This document shows, piece after piece, positions 36,601 to 43,858 of a stretch of DNA of 64,000 nt. Position 1 is the stretch's first letter. Each line of letters begins with the position of its first letter. This stretch comes from Ottelia alismoides (Eukaryota; Streptophyta; Magnoliopsida; Alismatales; Hydrocharitaceae). The notes under the pieces were generated by a model that saw nothing but the letters and a program-made list of their open reading frames with translations, ran no database searches and was not told the origin of the DNA. The stretch is taken from positions 1 through 64,000 of the forward strand of contig JAZKJV010003369.1 in NCBI GenBank assembly GCA_037367405.1. Reading direction: 5' to 3'. The position numbers were made by a program, and so were the translations under genes.

Positions 36601-37951
36601 TGAATATACATGGCGATATTTTTTGAAAAAAATAAAAAAACGCCGTAAATGGTGCGGGGGCAGCCATGTTGGCTACCCGAAGGGGGCAGCCCCATTAACC
36701 TCATATATATATATAGGAGTAATCCTATGAGAGCAAAAGGTTGTGAGAGCATGAGAGGAATGATCCTGGACCACATGATTCTGTTTTCTCTCTCCTGGTC
36801 TTCTCTCTCCTGGGTGAATCATGTGGTCCAGCATCACCCCTCTCATGCTCTCAAAATTTTTTGCTCTCATAGGATCACTCCTCTCTCTCTCTATATATAT
36901 ATAGGGTCATATGTGGCTGCCCCCTAGGGGCAGCCAACATGGCTGCCCCTGCCTTATTTTGTCAATTTTTTTTATTTTTTGAAAAATAATACCATGTATA
37001 TTCATCGCTATATCCCTCCTATATTCCATTCGAATTTCGTCAGAAACAGAGACTCCTACGGCCTCCATCTAGACAGTCATTTTTTAACGGTAACAGAATT
37101 TTTTAAATCGACATCATCTCGATGGAGGCCGTAGGAGTCTCTGTTTCTGACGAAATTCGAATGGCATATAGGAGGGATATAGGGGTGAATATACATGGTT
37201 TTATTTTTCAAAAAAAAATAAAAAAATGTCGAAAAATGGGACGGGGGCAGCCCCATTTTTTCCATATATATATATATATTATTGCCTTGCTTTTCTTAGG
37301 TGAGCATCTGGTGCCTTCACCTTTTTTTACGTATGATGACTTGGAAGTTTGAAACGTTTCACGTTTAAAAGTATTTTTCGATAGTTTTCTTGAAGTAGCT
37401 TTGAATAACCAATGGAGTCAGCAATTTACTGACTGTTCTGAGGTTTTCTTCTGTACATAACATCTCCCAATGATATCTATAACTACTTGCTATAAAATTT
37501 CATCAAAAAATCTGTTTATTTTCTCCGGGTTTCTTTGATGTAAAAAACAAGTGAAAGACGTGATGTATGCGACCTGTAGTTCTAAACAGTACATGGGACG
37601 GAGGTTCACATAAACATATTTTGTCGCGAGACACTGTCTGAGGCACCAAAAGCCCTGTTCCAAGTCGACCCATGCCCACACCAACGATCTTCCTAAGATG
37701 TTTTATTTCGGAGATGGACTATAGTTCTTAATAATGAGCGCAGCTTGCAGTCGTTGCTTGCCTCTTTCGGTTGTTTGTACTGCTCCCGAATAATTAGCGG
37801 TATGCAAATGCTATCTGTTTGTGTGATCAGTAGGGTACTAACTTGCGTTTAACGCAACCTTCTTGCAGGCTACAGTTTTGACGACAAAAAACCGGAGGCG
37901 CCTGTCTTGAGAATCCAGTTTGCCCATTTCCCGTTCAGTCTTCCATCTTAA
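12602..37951 (+). CDS. RNA-binding protein with one RRM (six exons, giant intron 1)
   Basis: The clear exons are 32681-32897, 33014-33075, 34043-34124 and 37869-37951. All have AG/GT borders and matching phases, and they end at TAA. They encode a linker (PLRAVGYKDELAALGRPAPG) then a complete RRM: ESNVLFVDNLPTDCTRREVG with RNP2 LFVDNL, HLFRPFIGFKDIKLVHKEPR, RNP1-like ARVLCFVEF, and ending VLRIQFAHFPFS. This is the plant nuclear RNA-binding type whose exon 1 is short and starts MADPYW. A matching exon 1 (MADPYYSRYAPVDK) sits at 12602-12644 with its own leader. Exon 2 is probably 32497-32604. Read in the phase set by exon 1 it gives PRVAFPGYLPA and then a stop, while the downstream phase gives GSVAASHLLGVPPRLTPD. 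So exon 2 holds a frameshift, or exon 1 splices elsewhere. Intron 1 would be about 19.9 kb. RRM identity is sure; linking exon 1 is an inference. Confidence 0.72.
13020..13690 (-). mobile_element. Diverged solo-LTR-like relic
   Basis: Parts of this stretch share order and wording with the LTRs at 53831-54292 and 56354-56818: ggagaag-gag-gga, a taggag-gg-tggaataac block, ttagagatcacatgcgat and a poly-purine lead. It looks like an old LTR of that family in the same orientation. Ends are not resolved. Overlapping minus-strand open frames are fragmentary and not supported as genes. Confidence 0.4.
13691..14099. other. Intron 1 spacer, nothing recognised
   Basis: A 74-codon plus-strand frame at 13883-14107 starts MSQGSFTSQGAPNLGELNLG. 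It runs into the LTR start and matches no family I know. It may be a fragment of a retroelement; I do not call it a gene. Confidence 0.35.
14447..14636 (+). mobile_element. tRNA-derived SINE (Au-SINE-like) with 25-bp target duplication
   Basis: The B-box-like ggttcaaaac, then ttgcgttaggtagtcgacaac and the tail gtagccgaccctactta, match the plus orientation of a plant tRNA-type SINE; the same unit occurs inverted at 22.1 and 50.8 kb. Flanks gatttaaaattggagtt (14422) and gatttaaaattgaagtt (14637), each continuing to ctcttcac/ttcttcac, are a 25-bp imperfect target duplication. The A-box end is shortened. Confidence 0.75.
14646..15146 (+). pseudogene. Pro-rich gag-like frame of the LTR element
   Basis: A 166-codon frame lies inside the LTR element. 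It has an acidic start (VPSPVPETVVQEDIESPPL) followed by Pro/Leu/His-rich sequence. Its composition resembles the Pro-rich ORF of the related element at 54.5-56.3 kb. No zinc knuckle, protease or polymerase motif is present. It is possibly a degenerate gag or filler peptide. Confidence 0.4.
15986..18075 (+). pseudogene. LINE (L1-type) ORF2 relic
   Basis: Reading plus-strand frames in order gives FDLNADGSPGSNGFRVFFFW, then LPKKNVVRRVENLHHIALSN, EFFRPQRGVRHGCSLAQLFF, MYLGMPLVGGKLWHAD, LIMLKAVLSAIPLFFLSMRL, VDGGLGIRSLEVMNNFVLVK, and the zinc-finger end ASEDVEHLFFLYP near 18000. This is the standard order of a plant L1-like reverse transcriptase and its C-terminal zf-RVT region. Stops and frameshifts are many and the catalytic FADD block is not readable, so it is dead. 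The endonuclease part is missing. It is inserted in the LTR element ending near 15985. Confidence 0.88.
18076..18528. other. Spacer left of a solo LTR, no gene
   Basis: GC-richer than its surroundings from 18340. Together with 20886-21230 it forms the two halves of one older sequence interrupted by the solo LTR, flanked by gctgg and actgg. Both halves contain gcggcga/gatgatg words. No family is recognised. Confidence 0.4.
18529..20880 (-). mobile_element. Solo LTR, copy 2, carrying an hAT insertion
   Basis: The LTR begins tgtcacagg at 18529, resumes after the hAT at 19684 and ends aggtgtgaca at 20880, giving inverted tgtcac/gtgaca ends. The flanks gctgg (18524-18528) and actgg (20881-20885) fit a 5-bp duplication with one change. 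Without the hAT and its repeated 8 bp the LTR is about 1.2 kb. It is collinear with 7365-8340. No internal retroelement sequence lies beside it, so it looks like the product of LTR-LTR recombination. Confidence 0.82.
18538..19675. mobile_element. Non-autonomous hAT element rich in GAGGCG words
   Basis: The ends caaggtttaaaaaagcg and cgccttttaaaaccatg are inverted. Perfect 8-bp duplications gtcacagg lie at 18530-18537 and 19676-19683. Subterminal gaggcg/cgcctc words fill about 100 bp at the left and 170 bp at the right, which could fold into extended hairpins. The interior is AT-rich apart from a GC-rich module at 18950-19110 that recurs elsewhere in the window. No transposase is present. Confidence 0.93.
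20886..22058. other. Spacer, no gene
   Basis: 20886-21140 is G-rich and purine-rich without a credible reading frame. 21180-22058 is AT-rich. At 21885-21965 there are cctcgacctcttcgaggctta words like those in the GAGGCG hAT family, probably a decayed end of such an element (last bases ctttttaaccttgggc near 21961). Confidence 0.4.
22068..22254 (-). mobile_element. tRNA-derived SINE (Au-SINE-like)
   Basis: On the minus strand: tggtctgatggtagtgtaata (A-box side), then a ggttcaaatcc-type B box (ggatttgaacc on plus), then the agtcgatagc and gggagaaggcttcgcc tail. The flanks tactaaagg (22059-22067 and 22255-22263) are a perfect 9-bp duplication. It is similar in sequence and length to the copy at 50.8 kb. 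Confidence 0.82.
22255..22496. other. AT-rich spacer between a SINE and a MITE
   Basis: Nothing coding or repetitive was recognised here. Confidence 0.5.
22497..22680. mobile_element. Short hAT-type MITE, family with TTTCGATTTCG words
   Basis: Starts taaggttctaaatcccgatt and ends aaagttgaaacattg. A perfect 8-bp duplication cttgtatt flanks it (22489-22496 and 22681-22688). It is a sister of the 26303-26493 copy, sharing gatttcgatttcg, tttcgagatg-tgaaaaaa and ggcctagatttgtgaagg. At 184 bp it is far too short to code. Confidence 0.9.
22867..22922. repeat. 28-bp perfect tandem duplication
   Basis: The unit beginning agaatgttgtgacacctaaa occurs twice back to back (22867-22894 and 22895-22922) without change, so the event is recent. 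Confidence 0.95.
23090..23519 (-). mobile_element. Diverged LTR-like relic
   Basis: The block order gaaatttttggtggagag, gatgaagagaggag-ataattt, a gtaggg-tggaattac segment, aattagggatcacccgcaatc and aaccctaattttgcgtg follows the layout of the LTR family at 53.8/56.4 kb and of 13020-13690. Ends are not resolved. The Copia element is inserted at its right edge. Confidence 0.35.
23525..23667 (-). repeat. 3' LTR of the copia element
   Basis: 143 bp from tgttggaagaaaag to atatctcaaca. It matches the other LTR (31027-31156) throughout, with an extra segment around ctctcttatattgg. Confidence 0.9.
23680..26290 (-). pseudogene. Copia pol relic: integrase, reverse transcriptase, RNase H
   Basis: Minus-strand peptides in order. 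Integrase: EVIRTDNALEFSTLHLSDCL and AYTSQQNGIVECKYRHLLDV, then VVLTACYLVNRMPS. These keep the Asp of RTDNA and the Glu of the DDE triad. Reverse transcriptase: YHKAIYGLKQSSRAWYQKLS and AILAYVDDIIVTGDD with the catalytic YVDD. RNase H near 23700-23960: LLCDNQAALFIANN, ERTKHVEVD and MIDIYAPTLRG. Many stops and frameshifts separate the blocks, so no enzyme can be made. Confidence 0.9.
26303..26493. mobile_element. Short hAT-type MITE inside the copia integrase region
   Basis: Starts caaggttttaaatctcgatt and ends atttgaaacaatc. The flanks gtattgat (26295-26302) and gtcttgat (26494-26501) are an 8-bp duplication with one change. It is a sister of 22497-22680. Confidence 0.88.
26510..26742 (-). pseudogene. 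Copia pre-integrase relic
   Basis: The minus strand reads MWHVRFGHFPLQKQCHVLPQ in one frame and CEACHLGKHHQSSF in another. Together these are the GAG-pre-integrase domain (W-H-x-R-x-GH, then CxxC-x-x-GK). A frameshift separates the two halves. The hAT at 26751 lies immediately upstream on the coding strand. Confidence 0.8.
26751..27859. mobile_element. hAT element with GCATATGC words, holding another insertion
   Basis: The left end caatgttcatgaaatcgg mirrors the right end ccgctttcccgaaccttg. The flanks acaccagc (26743-26750) and gcaccagc (27860-27867) are an 8-bp duplication with one change. The subterminal words gcatatgc/gcggcat are repeated at both ends. A second element (26890-27296) splits it. 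The 51538-52246 element belongs to the same family. Confidence 0.87.
26890..27296. mobile_element. Nested hAT-like element, CAAGCTTGCAAAAA type
   Basis: The right end ccgatttttgcaagcttg matches the inverted left starts at 51162 (caagcttgcaaaaagact) and 61460 (caaggttgcaaaaatcgg). The left end here is diverged (tattgttgtaaaagtc). Repeated gactagtc/gtcagtg words fill both ends around an AT-rich middle. Target duplication is weak (atatctcg/ataccgca). Confidence 0.7.
27943..28206 (-). pseudogene. Copia protease relic
   Basis: The frame MDSVASHICGNQAQFSSYKS, then LHNVLHALTFQMNLLSISQI, is the copia aspartic protease region. The active-site triplet, normally DSG-A, reads DSVA, so the catalytic Gly is lost. 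The reading frame is open for 87 codons and continues toward the integrase side until interrupted by the hAT at 27859. Confidence 0.85.
28220..28850 (-). pseudogene. Copia gag C-terminal relic
   Basis: The minus strand reads KQNGRPLRAHFSHLRRMFKR and LHSFMPITTNTEQQAGHIG. Near 28440-28500 it has the zinc knuckle CSHYHRPGHFEETC, where the second Cys of the CCHC box is Tyr. Stops occur. The gag frame is separated from its N-terminal half by the insertion at 28850-30230. Confidence 0.8.
28850..30230. mobile_element. Composite insertion in copia gag, with CGATATATCG palindromes
   Basis: This block separates the two gag halves and has no copia coding. 28850-29660 is AT-rich with repeated catatatcgcacatatcg-like words. 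29790-29930 is the GC-rich module also found at 18.96 and 57.14 kb. 30040-30230 is dense in cgatatatcg palindromes like the MITE at 54391-54594. The ends ggtcaaaaaatt and gtcgatacgacc are not a convincing TIR pair, so this is probably more than one insertion. Confidence 0.55.
30250..30512 (-). pseudogene. Copia gag N-terminal relic
   Basis: Starts MSENKGDVFSSYGVFEGPIL at 30512 and reads KMDGTNYELWSMQFHTLMQC and WKQDDAYAQIWLSETLTMEI. This is the UBN2-type gag start of copia elements (L-x-x-x-NY-x-W). It is open until the insertion junction near 30245. Confidence 0.85.
31027..31156 (-). repeat. 5' LTR of the copia element
   Basis: 130 bp from tgttggagggtaag to atatcttaaca, followed on the minus strand by the primer-binding site. 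It is collinear with 23525-23667. Confidence 0.9.
31302..32025. mobile_element. Non-autonomous hAT element, CAGGGCTGG family, copy 1
   Basis: The left end ctaggactggctattgagcc and the right end gactcaataaccagcccta are inverted. The flanks tttgatgc (31294-31301) and cttgatgg (32026-32033) agree at six of eight positions. Long runs of gagctcgag/gagccgagc words lie at both ends. The interior carries attcaaactcaagacctg, a tRNA-like B-box pattern also present in copy 2 at 38.56 kb. Confidence 0.85.
32929..32988. repeat. 30-bp perfect tandem duplication in RRM intron 3
   Basis: The unit beginning ggcgcaattcatattaagac is repeated back to back (32929-32958 and 32959-32988). It lies between the donor at 32898 and the acceptor before 33014, lengthening this short intron. 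Confidence 0.95.
34125..35921. other. Intron 5 of the RRM gene, left part
   Basis: AT-rich intron sequence. 34770-35050 is GC-richer (gatccgcatctccgtcct, cagatccgtgcctc twice) and looks like an old inserted fragment. No reading frame or TIR pair is convincing. The palindromic elements follow from 35922. Confidence 0.45.
35922..36299. mobile_element. Palindromic MITE 1 in a TA microsatellite
   Basis: 378 bp from gggtaaaatggggctgcccc to ggggcagccccatttgaccc. The two halves are near-perfect inverted copies across the whole length, centred near 36110, with ggaggccgtaggggc/gcctacggcc-type blocks on either side. It is flanked by (TA)n at 35911-35921 and 36300-36314. Confidence 0.92.
36315..36702. 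mobile_element. Palindromic MITE 2 in a TA microsatellite
   Basis: Same family as MITE 1: ggatttaatggggctgcccc to ggggcagccccattaacctc, with inner ccatgtatattcatccctat arms and a centre around 36510. It is separated from MITE 1 only by the (TA)n at 36300-36314 and bordered on the right by (TA)n at 36703-36715. Confidence 0.92.
36716..36881. mobile_element. Palindromic MITE 3, unrelated family, same microsatellite
   Basis: 166 bp with ends ggagtaatcctatgagagca and tgctctcataggatcactcc. The inner arms gagagcatgagagg/cctctcatgctctc and ggaccacatgatt/aatcatgtggtcc complete a hairpin. It differs in sequence from MITEs 1, 2 and 4 but sits in the same TA tract, followed by (TC)n(TA)n. Confidence 0.92.
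36904..37263. mobile_element. Palindromic MITE 4 in a TA microsatellite
   Basis: 360 bp, same family as MITEs 1 and 2: gggtcatatgtggctgcccc at the left, gggggcagccccattttttcc at the right, then (TA)n at 37264-37280. The centre is near 37085. It is closest to MITE 2, sharing tagacagtcattttttaacgg with the inverse of the MITE 2 centre. Confidence 0.92.
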
Positions 37952-38563
37952 TCTAACTCACGCAGATCGGCTATCTGGAGCTTATTCACAAAGGAGTTTG
38001 GAAATCTCTGTACCACCAGTAATGTGAGCTTCATGTGGCGCAACATAACCGCGAATCTCTAGTTATACCTAGTTAACTTTGGGCAAGAGAACGTGACGCA
38101 TTGATATCCATGAGGTGATATGGACGTGGTCTTTGTAGTCCGGGCTAAAGCTCGCGGGGTTCGTGTAGCTGGGTACATCTGGTATAAAACCTCCTATCCT
38201 GGATTATCAGACTGTTTAGTTGCTTTTCATGTTCTGATCATTATATTTCTTGCGAAACTGCTCCCATTTGTTCTGCGGGATCTATATTTGGATACTGATG
38301 TAGTTTTGTGAAGACGTCCCCATTTGTTCTTCAGATATTGTTGCTGGTTTGTTGCATAACCTATATGATTTGGTACTTTCTTAATATTTTACTTCATCTG
38401 GTGGTGTTCAGAGTCTCAGACTCCATGTTGCTGCTAGGGAAACGTTTTTCGAGTGCCACAATACTCTCTGAGTGGTTAAATAACACTTCTACCCCTATGT
38501 TCTTTTGAAATTTAGTCTGTTATCACTTTGTGCCCCTATATCACACTAACAGAAGGGTAACAC
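37952..38563 (+). other. 3' UTR and downstream flank of the RRM gene
   Basis: No coding. The first few hundred bases are probably 3' UTR. From about 38477 (aaataacacttctaccccta) the sequence resembles 2911-2960, hinting at a dispersed repeat in which the next hAT landed. Confidence 0.45.
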
Positions 38564-39236
38564 CAGGGCTGGCTATCGAGCCTAACGAGCCGAGCCAGCC
38601 CATGGCTCGAGGTCGAGCTTGATAAGCCCAATCTCGATAAGGCTTAAAAGCTGAGCCCCTTATTGAGTCCGAGCTCCTTATCGAGTCTGATGTGGGCTTG
38701 AGCTCAAGTCAGGCTCGTCAAGGGAAATGAGTACTTTTTGGTTGAAAAGTGTTTTGCATCGGTTCGAACCCATGGCCTATTCTATGAAGACTGTGCTCCT
38801 TGCAAGTAGACCACTATCCAAGGTGTATACAAAAGTTTAATTATAATATATATTGTAACGTTCTATTTATTTATTAAAAACAAAAGAAAAAAAAATACTA
38901 ATTTTCTAATGCGTGAGCGGGAATGGGATTTTGGGAATTGGATCGTGACTCCTAACTCGTGGGATGGGCAAAGCTAGTAAAGGGAAAATTGTAAAGGGTT
39001 ATTTTTATTTTATTTGTATTATATATAAATATATAATATTATATGTATATATTCCTTATCGAGCTCTTTATTGAGTTATCAAGTTGAACGAAGTCTTATC
39101 GAGCTTACCGTTAAGCTATCGAGCTCAAAAATCTATTTCGAACTTGGCTCAATAGTCTAATGAGCCAAGATCACAAGCCATTATCAAGCTGAGCTTGAGT
39201 CTGGCTCATCGAATCGTGATTCAATAGCCAACCTTA
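38564..39236. mobile_element. Non-autonomous hAT element, CAGGGCTGG family, copy 2
   Basis: Starts cagggctggctatcgagcct and ends caatagccaacctta. A perfect 8-bp duplication ggtaacac flanks it (38556-38563 and 39237-39244). It is collinear with 31302-32025: gtactttttggt, a gttcgaaccc tRNA-like word, taattataatatatattgtaac and terminal gagc words. Confidence 0.93.
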
Positions 39237-39449
39237 GGTAACACTGAATTTTGTAAGAATATAAAGGTACTAGAGTAATCCGGGAAAAAGATAGCAGCAT
39301 AGTTGTTATTGGACAAACTTGCAAGGGCACCTGGGTAAAAATTCATTTTTATAGGATTTGAAGTTGTGTAATCGAGATTCGGACTCTCCATCCAAAGTGA
39401 CATTGTTGACAATTTTATGAAATATATAAGGTTTTTTACATGTTCTCCT

Positions 39450-39600
39450 TTGACATTTGCAATTACAGTCATGTTCTACCTTTTTTGCAATAAAACTTGT
39501 GCTAGTGTATTTTTACGAAATTCCTTGATGTAATAATAGAAGGCTAGTACCGCGTTATTAAAAAAAGGTAGGGATGTAACTGTAATTGAGGGCACAACTT
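39450..39600. mobile_element. Small inverted-repeat element (MITE-like)
   Basis: gcaattacagtcatgttctacctttttt (positions 39459-39486) is mirrored by aaaaaaaggtagggatgtaactgtaattg (39560-39588). Total about 150 bp. A target duplication was not resolved. Confidence 0.65.
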
Positions 39601-41415
39601 TAAAATAGACAATATTTATGTGCAAGTCTACAAAAACTTCTCGTACAAATTTTCGTTGTTGAGATAAAATCTAATAGCCTGCGGTTAGGGGTATAACCAG
39701 ATTGAATCGGAGTGAATCTACATTTTTTAGATTTGATTCGTTCATTTAATCAAGCTTAAACTTGTGTTTAGGTTCGGTTCATTTATTTTCGAACCGATTT
39801 GAATCAAACCTCTTTTTAATCGAATCAAACCTAAGCGAATATTGAACTTAGAATTTTCTAATAAGATGGAGTGAAAAGAAAAGAAATGGAAATATATATG
39901 TATGTCTATAATTAGAATAAATATTCATTTAGTTTTTCCTTTATCTAACTCTTCATCTTTTGAAAAAAAATTAGATTAATAAGAATTCGTCTATATGAAA
40001 AAAACATAATTATAATATATTTTTGTAGCCGTTCAGATGAGAATAAAGAATAATCTGGGGATAGGCGATAAGTAAGGTTTGTACTTGTTTTGTTGATTTG
40101 AGGATAAAGAAGAGAAAAGTACTAGACACATAGATGATGGATGCTGTAAATACAATGTTTTGTTGATTTGAGGATAAATATCACTTATCTCAAACTATTT
40201 ATTTTGAGATAGCTTATACCAATATAAAATCTACTTATCTCGTAAATATCACTTATCTTAAGACAAAATTCATTTGTCCTGAGGTAAAATCCACTTATCT
40301 CAAACTAAAGTCCACTTATGTAGCTAAGATTTTGTAAATATGTAAATACATGTGTTTATTGAGCTTTTAACGAATCGTATCTGAACGAACTTATAATTTT
40401 TAAGTTACCACCATTTAATTATTTTTTTTATCAATATAAGAATCAGTAAAATAGAGACACTTATCAACATTTTATTTGATTTTCGTTAACAAGTGCTGCA
40501 CTTTTTAGGACGAATATCAATTACATACAAAAATGAGTTTCTCAAAAAATATTTTGTAACCATGAGAATCAAGCTTTACTCCAACATAAAAATATCCTGA
40601 AATTTTAAAAAATAGGTATTTATTAAACTTCATTTGTTGTAATATAACATCATGTCAGGAGTATTCCATAAATAAATCTAACTTGGAAAAAAATATCGTT
40701 GCAAACTAAAAATTGACTTTAAAAAAACATGCCTCTTAAACATGCAACTTGACGTTCAAGAACATCTTTATGCAAATCTATACACTTTTTATGGAAAAAT
40801 AAAAAAAGATTCCAACTATACATCGATTAATAATCAGGGTTTATTTTTTGAAATGTAACAAAATTAAGGTGGCTAAGATTAGCTAAGGAATAGGTAAGTT
40901 ATGGACATTTGTGGCAGGTTTCCGAAGGTGGCTTAACCCTTCTCCACTTATGGCCATAAATATCGTAAATGAGATGATGACTGAAAAATTTTCGAAGTTT
41001 CAGAAAAAATTTAAGAGAAGCTAACCATATCAAACAAGGTGTATTTGATAAATGAGCTTTCTAATCTAAAGATGAGCGAAAACTCTGACTTAGGACTTAA
41101 TCTTTCTCGTCTTTATCTATCTTTTTAATAGATTACAAAAAGGAGAGAGAAAAATATTATGTGTTTAAAAGATAAAAAATTTCAAGTGAGAGTTAATAAA
41201 ATTTATGGATTAAATTTTTGTAAGGGGAGAATTAAATTGAAAAATAACACTTTGACTAAAATTTAGCATTCATGTTTATCGAGGAGCTTTGCAAAAAATC
41301 AAATCTTTAATATTGTTGATGCATCTTCTTTTAAGGAACCGTTCTGTCATCACTAAAAAGGTGGAGAATGTTAGTTTTTTGTTTCACTGTTACAAAATTT
41401 GTGTTTATTCTCTCT
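39601..41415. other. AT-rich intergenic, no gene
   Basis: Holds a repeat-like segment at 39690-40400 with gaaccgatttgaatc/gaatcaaacc words at its left. At 40140-40330 cacttatctcaaact-type words recur five or more times with degenerate spacing. Open frames are short and AT-driven. Confidence 0.45.
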
Positions 41416-42806
41416 TGTGCTTTGGTTTTGACGATAACAAACACCTATCACAAGCCAGCTCGCATATGATGTATCTTTGACTTGCATGCATACATGTTGT
41501 TACAACCATTTAAGAATATATCAAAACATTAAAGGTCCGATTCAAGGAGTTTTATTCTTGTTATAACTTGATGTAATTTGATTATAAAGTTATTGTATTT
41601 CTAATATCAACTTGTAAGCTAAAGTGTATCAACAGAACTAGCCAAATGTAGAACAACTCAGAACTTGGCTTGATCAATCACCCTTGTCATCTAATCAACT
41701 AGACTCTAGTCGACCAATTTTGGCATCGGATCAACCATTTGGTATCATATTTACTGTAAATATATCAATCAATAATTTGTAGCTGATTAACATGTCATGA
41801 TCGACTATTTAAGAGCCCTGATTGAAAATCTTTTAAATCAACTCAATGACTCTTGAACGGTAAATTTTAATTGATCATCTTATGGTTGCATGCTTATCAA
41901 TATTTCTTGATCGATCAACTGATATGAATCGATCGATCATCTCAGTAGATTTTCATGACCCTTGCCTATATAAAGGACCTCATACCCAACGTTGGAAGAC
42001 TCACCAAAACTTACAACTACAAAACAATCTTATCTATGGATGATCTTCTCTCTGTATGTTCATTTATTAAAGATATTTCAATCTTTGAGAATTACTCTGA
42101 TCATTCTGATTCGTAAGAGCTCTCTATAGAAACGTCGATTGCCTCTAAGTTCCAAGTTTCTCTGCAACTAGTCAGAGATCTTTTAACATGCATTAACACT
42201 ACTGGCGATATTTTTTCAAGTGATATTATATGATTAGTATGTTCTATTTTTGTTTAAAATATTGATATTGCTTTTACTTATATCTGGACCTACTACTTAG
42301 TAATCTACTTTGCTCCTGATATAAACAATTATCATAGTGCTTTTTAAGATAACGCTTTGTGCAGAAGATCTTGGTGTCAGATCCAAGTGTGCATATTGTT
42401 TCTTGGATCCTCGGAGTCTGTCTAAACAAAGAAGGTCGAGGATATTTGGAGTCTAGCTAATTGCCAATGTTGCTAATGTTGTTTATCCGTCATGTTAACT
42501 TCGGTGTTTGATACATGGTTGTAAAGTATTTCGGCGTACAAACCAAGAGCAATGTAAATGATTGAGTTATCCATGCAAATTACTCGAAATAGCGAATCTT
42601 GATTAGCTTGATTGATCATAAATCCTAAGTCAGAGAGCTTGGGTCATGATTTTACCCAGTTTGGCTTTTCACGCCAACATACATGTAAATTGTGGTTGAT
42701 TATCTCGTTTGCTTGCTTAATGCTCTTTAAATTTCACAAATTATATTAAATTACCATAGTTATTAGATACAACTATTCACCCCCTTCTCTTCTTATAGTG
42801 CTGCCA
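41416..42806 (+). mobile_element. Copia-type solo LTR with TATA box
   Basis: The start tgctttggttttgacgataa with acaaacacc and the end acaactattcacccccttct are standard features of large copia LTRs. A TATA box, cctatataaagg, lies at about 41967-41978 near the middle, followed by a leader-like accaaaacttacaac. No gag-pol sequence is attached on either side. Exact ends (TG at 41416 or 41418, CA near 42806) and target duplication are uncertain. Confidence 0.65.
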
Positions 42807-43628
42807 TGGATTCTGGTGTACTGATAAAGGTGCAAGTGTATCGGTACTCCCATGTTAAGAAACATTCAAAAGTAATTTGTTTGAGATTCGAGTTTACGGT
42901 GCACTAATATAGGAATTAGCGTATCAATATATGCCTCAATGCACTAGTACACCAACAAATGGACATCTTAGGACCTCTCTAATAGTGAGTTGTACGGAGA
43001 TACACTGTGTATACATGTATAACATGGATGGAAGGTCGAGAATTATACGATATACAATATTTATACCGACAAAACTTGATTTGGGAGTATCAACCCTCAA
43101 AGACAAGTTGTATCGATCGGCACGTGCACCTATACAACATGGATTGAAAGGATAGTTCTTGATAGTCGACCAATGCACTGGTACACTAGCATGTATACCC
43201 ATGCATCAATAGTAAAAGGGTGAGATCTTGTTGATATTATCGATCTATTCTGATTTGTGACTACTGCATGGATACTTGGTTTTAAGACTAGTGCTCTTTA
43301 GTAATTAGACTAGAGTGTAAGATGGTTGGGAATTGTGGATTTGCTCCTAACTATTGTTATCTGAGATTTTTGAAAGAAATATAAAGAGGATTGTTCATGG
43401 GTCTTAAATGTAATGCTCTAATCATGGAAAGAGATTTTTGAGGATATGTTAGCATGTGATGGACTATGTAGATGATATTATTGACAATCTTAGAAAGCGT
43501 GGAAACCCAATGCATTGGGTAATACTATGTAGGATACATAAACGTATGCCTTGGAGATAGTGTTTCCCTTGTTGATAAGAGCGATCATAAGGTCTTGAGT
43601 AATTAATGAATTAGTCCTTGATATATGT
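42807..43628. other. Intergenic, no gene
   Basis: Contains repeated phrases such as caatgcactagtacacc (42938) and caatgcactggtacact (43172), and acatggattgaaagg/aacatggatggaagg. It is probably a decayed repeat. No supported frame. Confidence 0.4.
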
Positions 43629-43858
43629 AAAGGTTAAGTTCCAATATTTATACCTTGATTCCTAATTAGAGGCCTCATTTTTCAATTGTAACAAATAGGG
43701 ACCATAACTTTCAACTTAAGGGTTTAATGTCGACATATAAGGGTCGTTGGAGCTTATAGAAGTCTCCATTTGAGACAAAAATATAAGATCATGTCTCTCT
43801 TTGTTACAATTAAAAAATGAGTCCTTTAATTAGGAATTGAGACATAGTTGAGACCTTT
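43629..43858. mobile_element. Fold-back MITE of about 230 bp
   Basis: The left arm carries gattcctaattagaggcctc then atttttcaattgtaacaaa. The right arm carries its inverse, tttgttacaattaaaaaatg then agtcctttaattaggaattg. The outer ggttaagttcc/ggtctcaac parts are more diverged. Ends are set by where the match fades. Confidence 0.75.

Noticed and set aside
38477..39600. A MULE around the hAT at 38.5-39.2 kb
   Set aside because: The left motif aaataacacttctacccc recurs at 2911, but no inverted partner with a 9-bp duplication was found.
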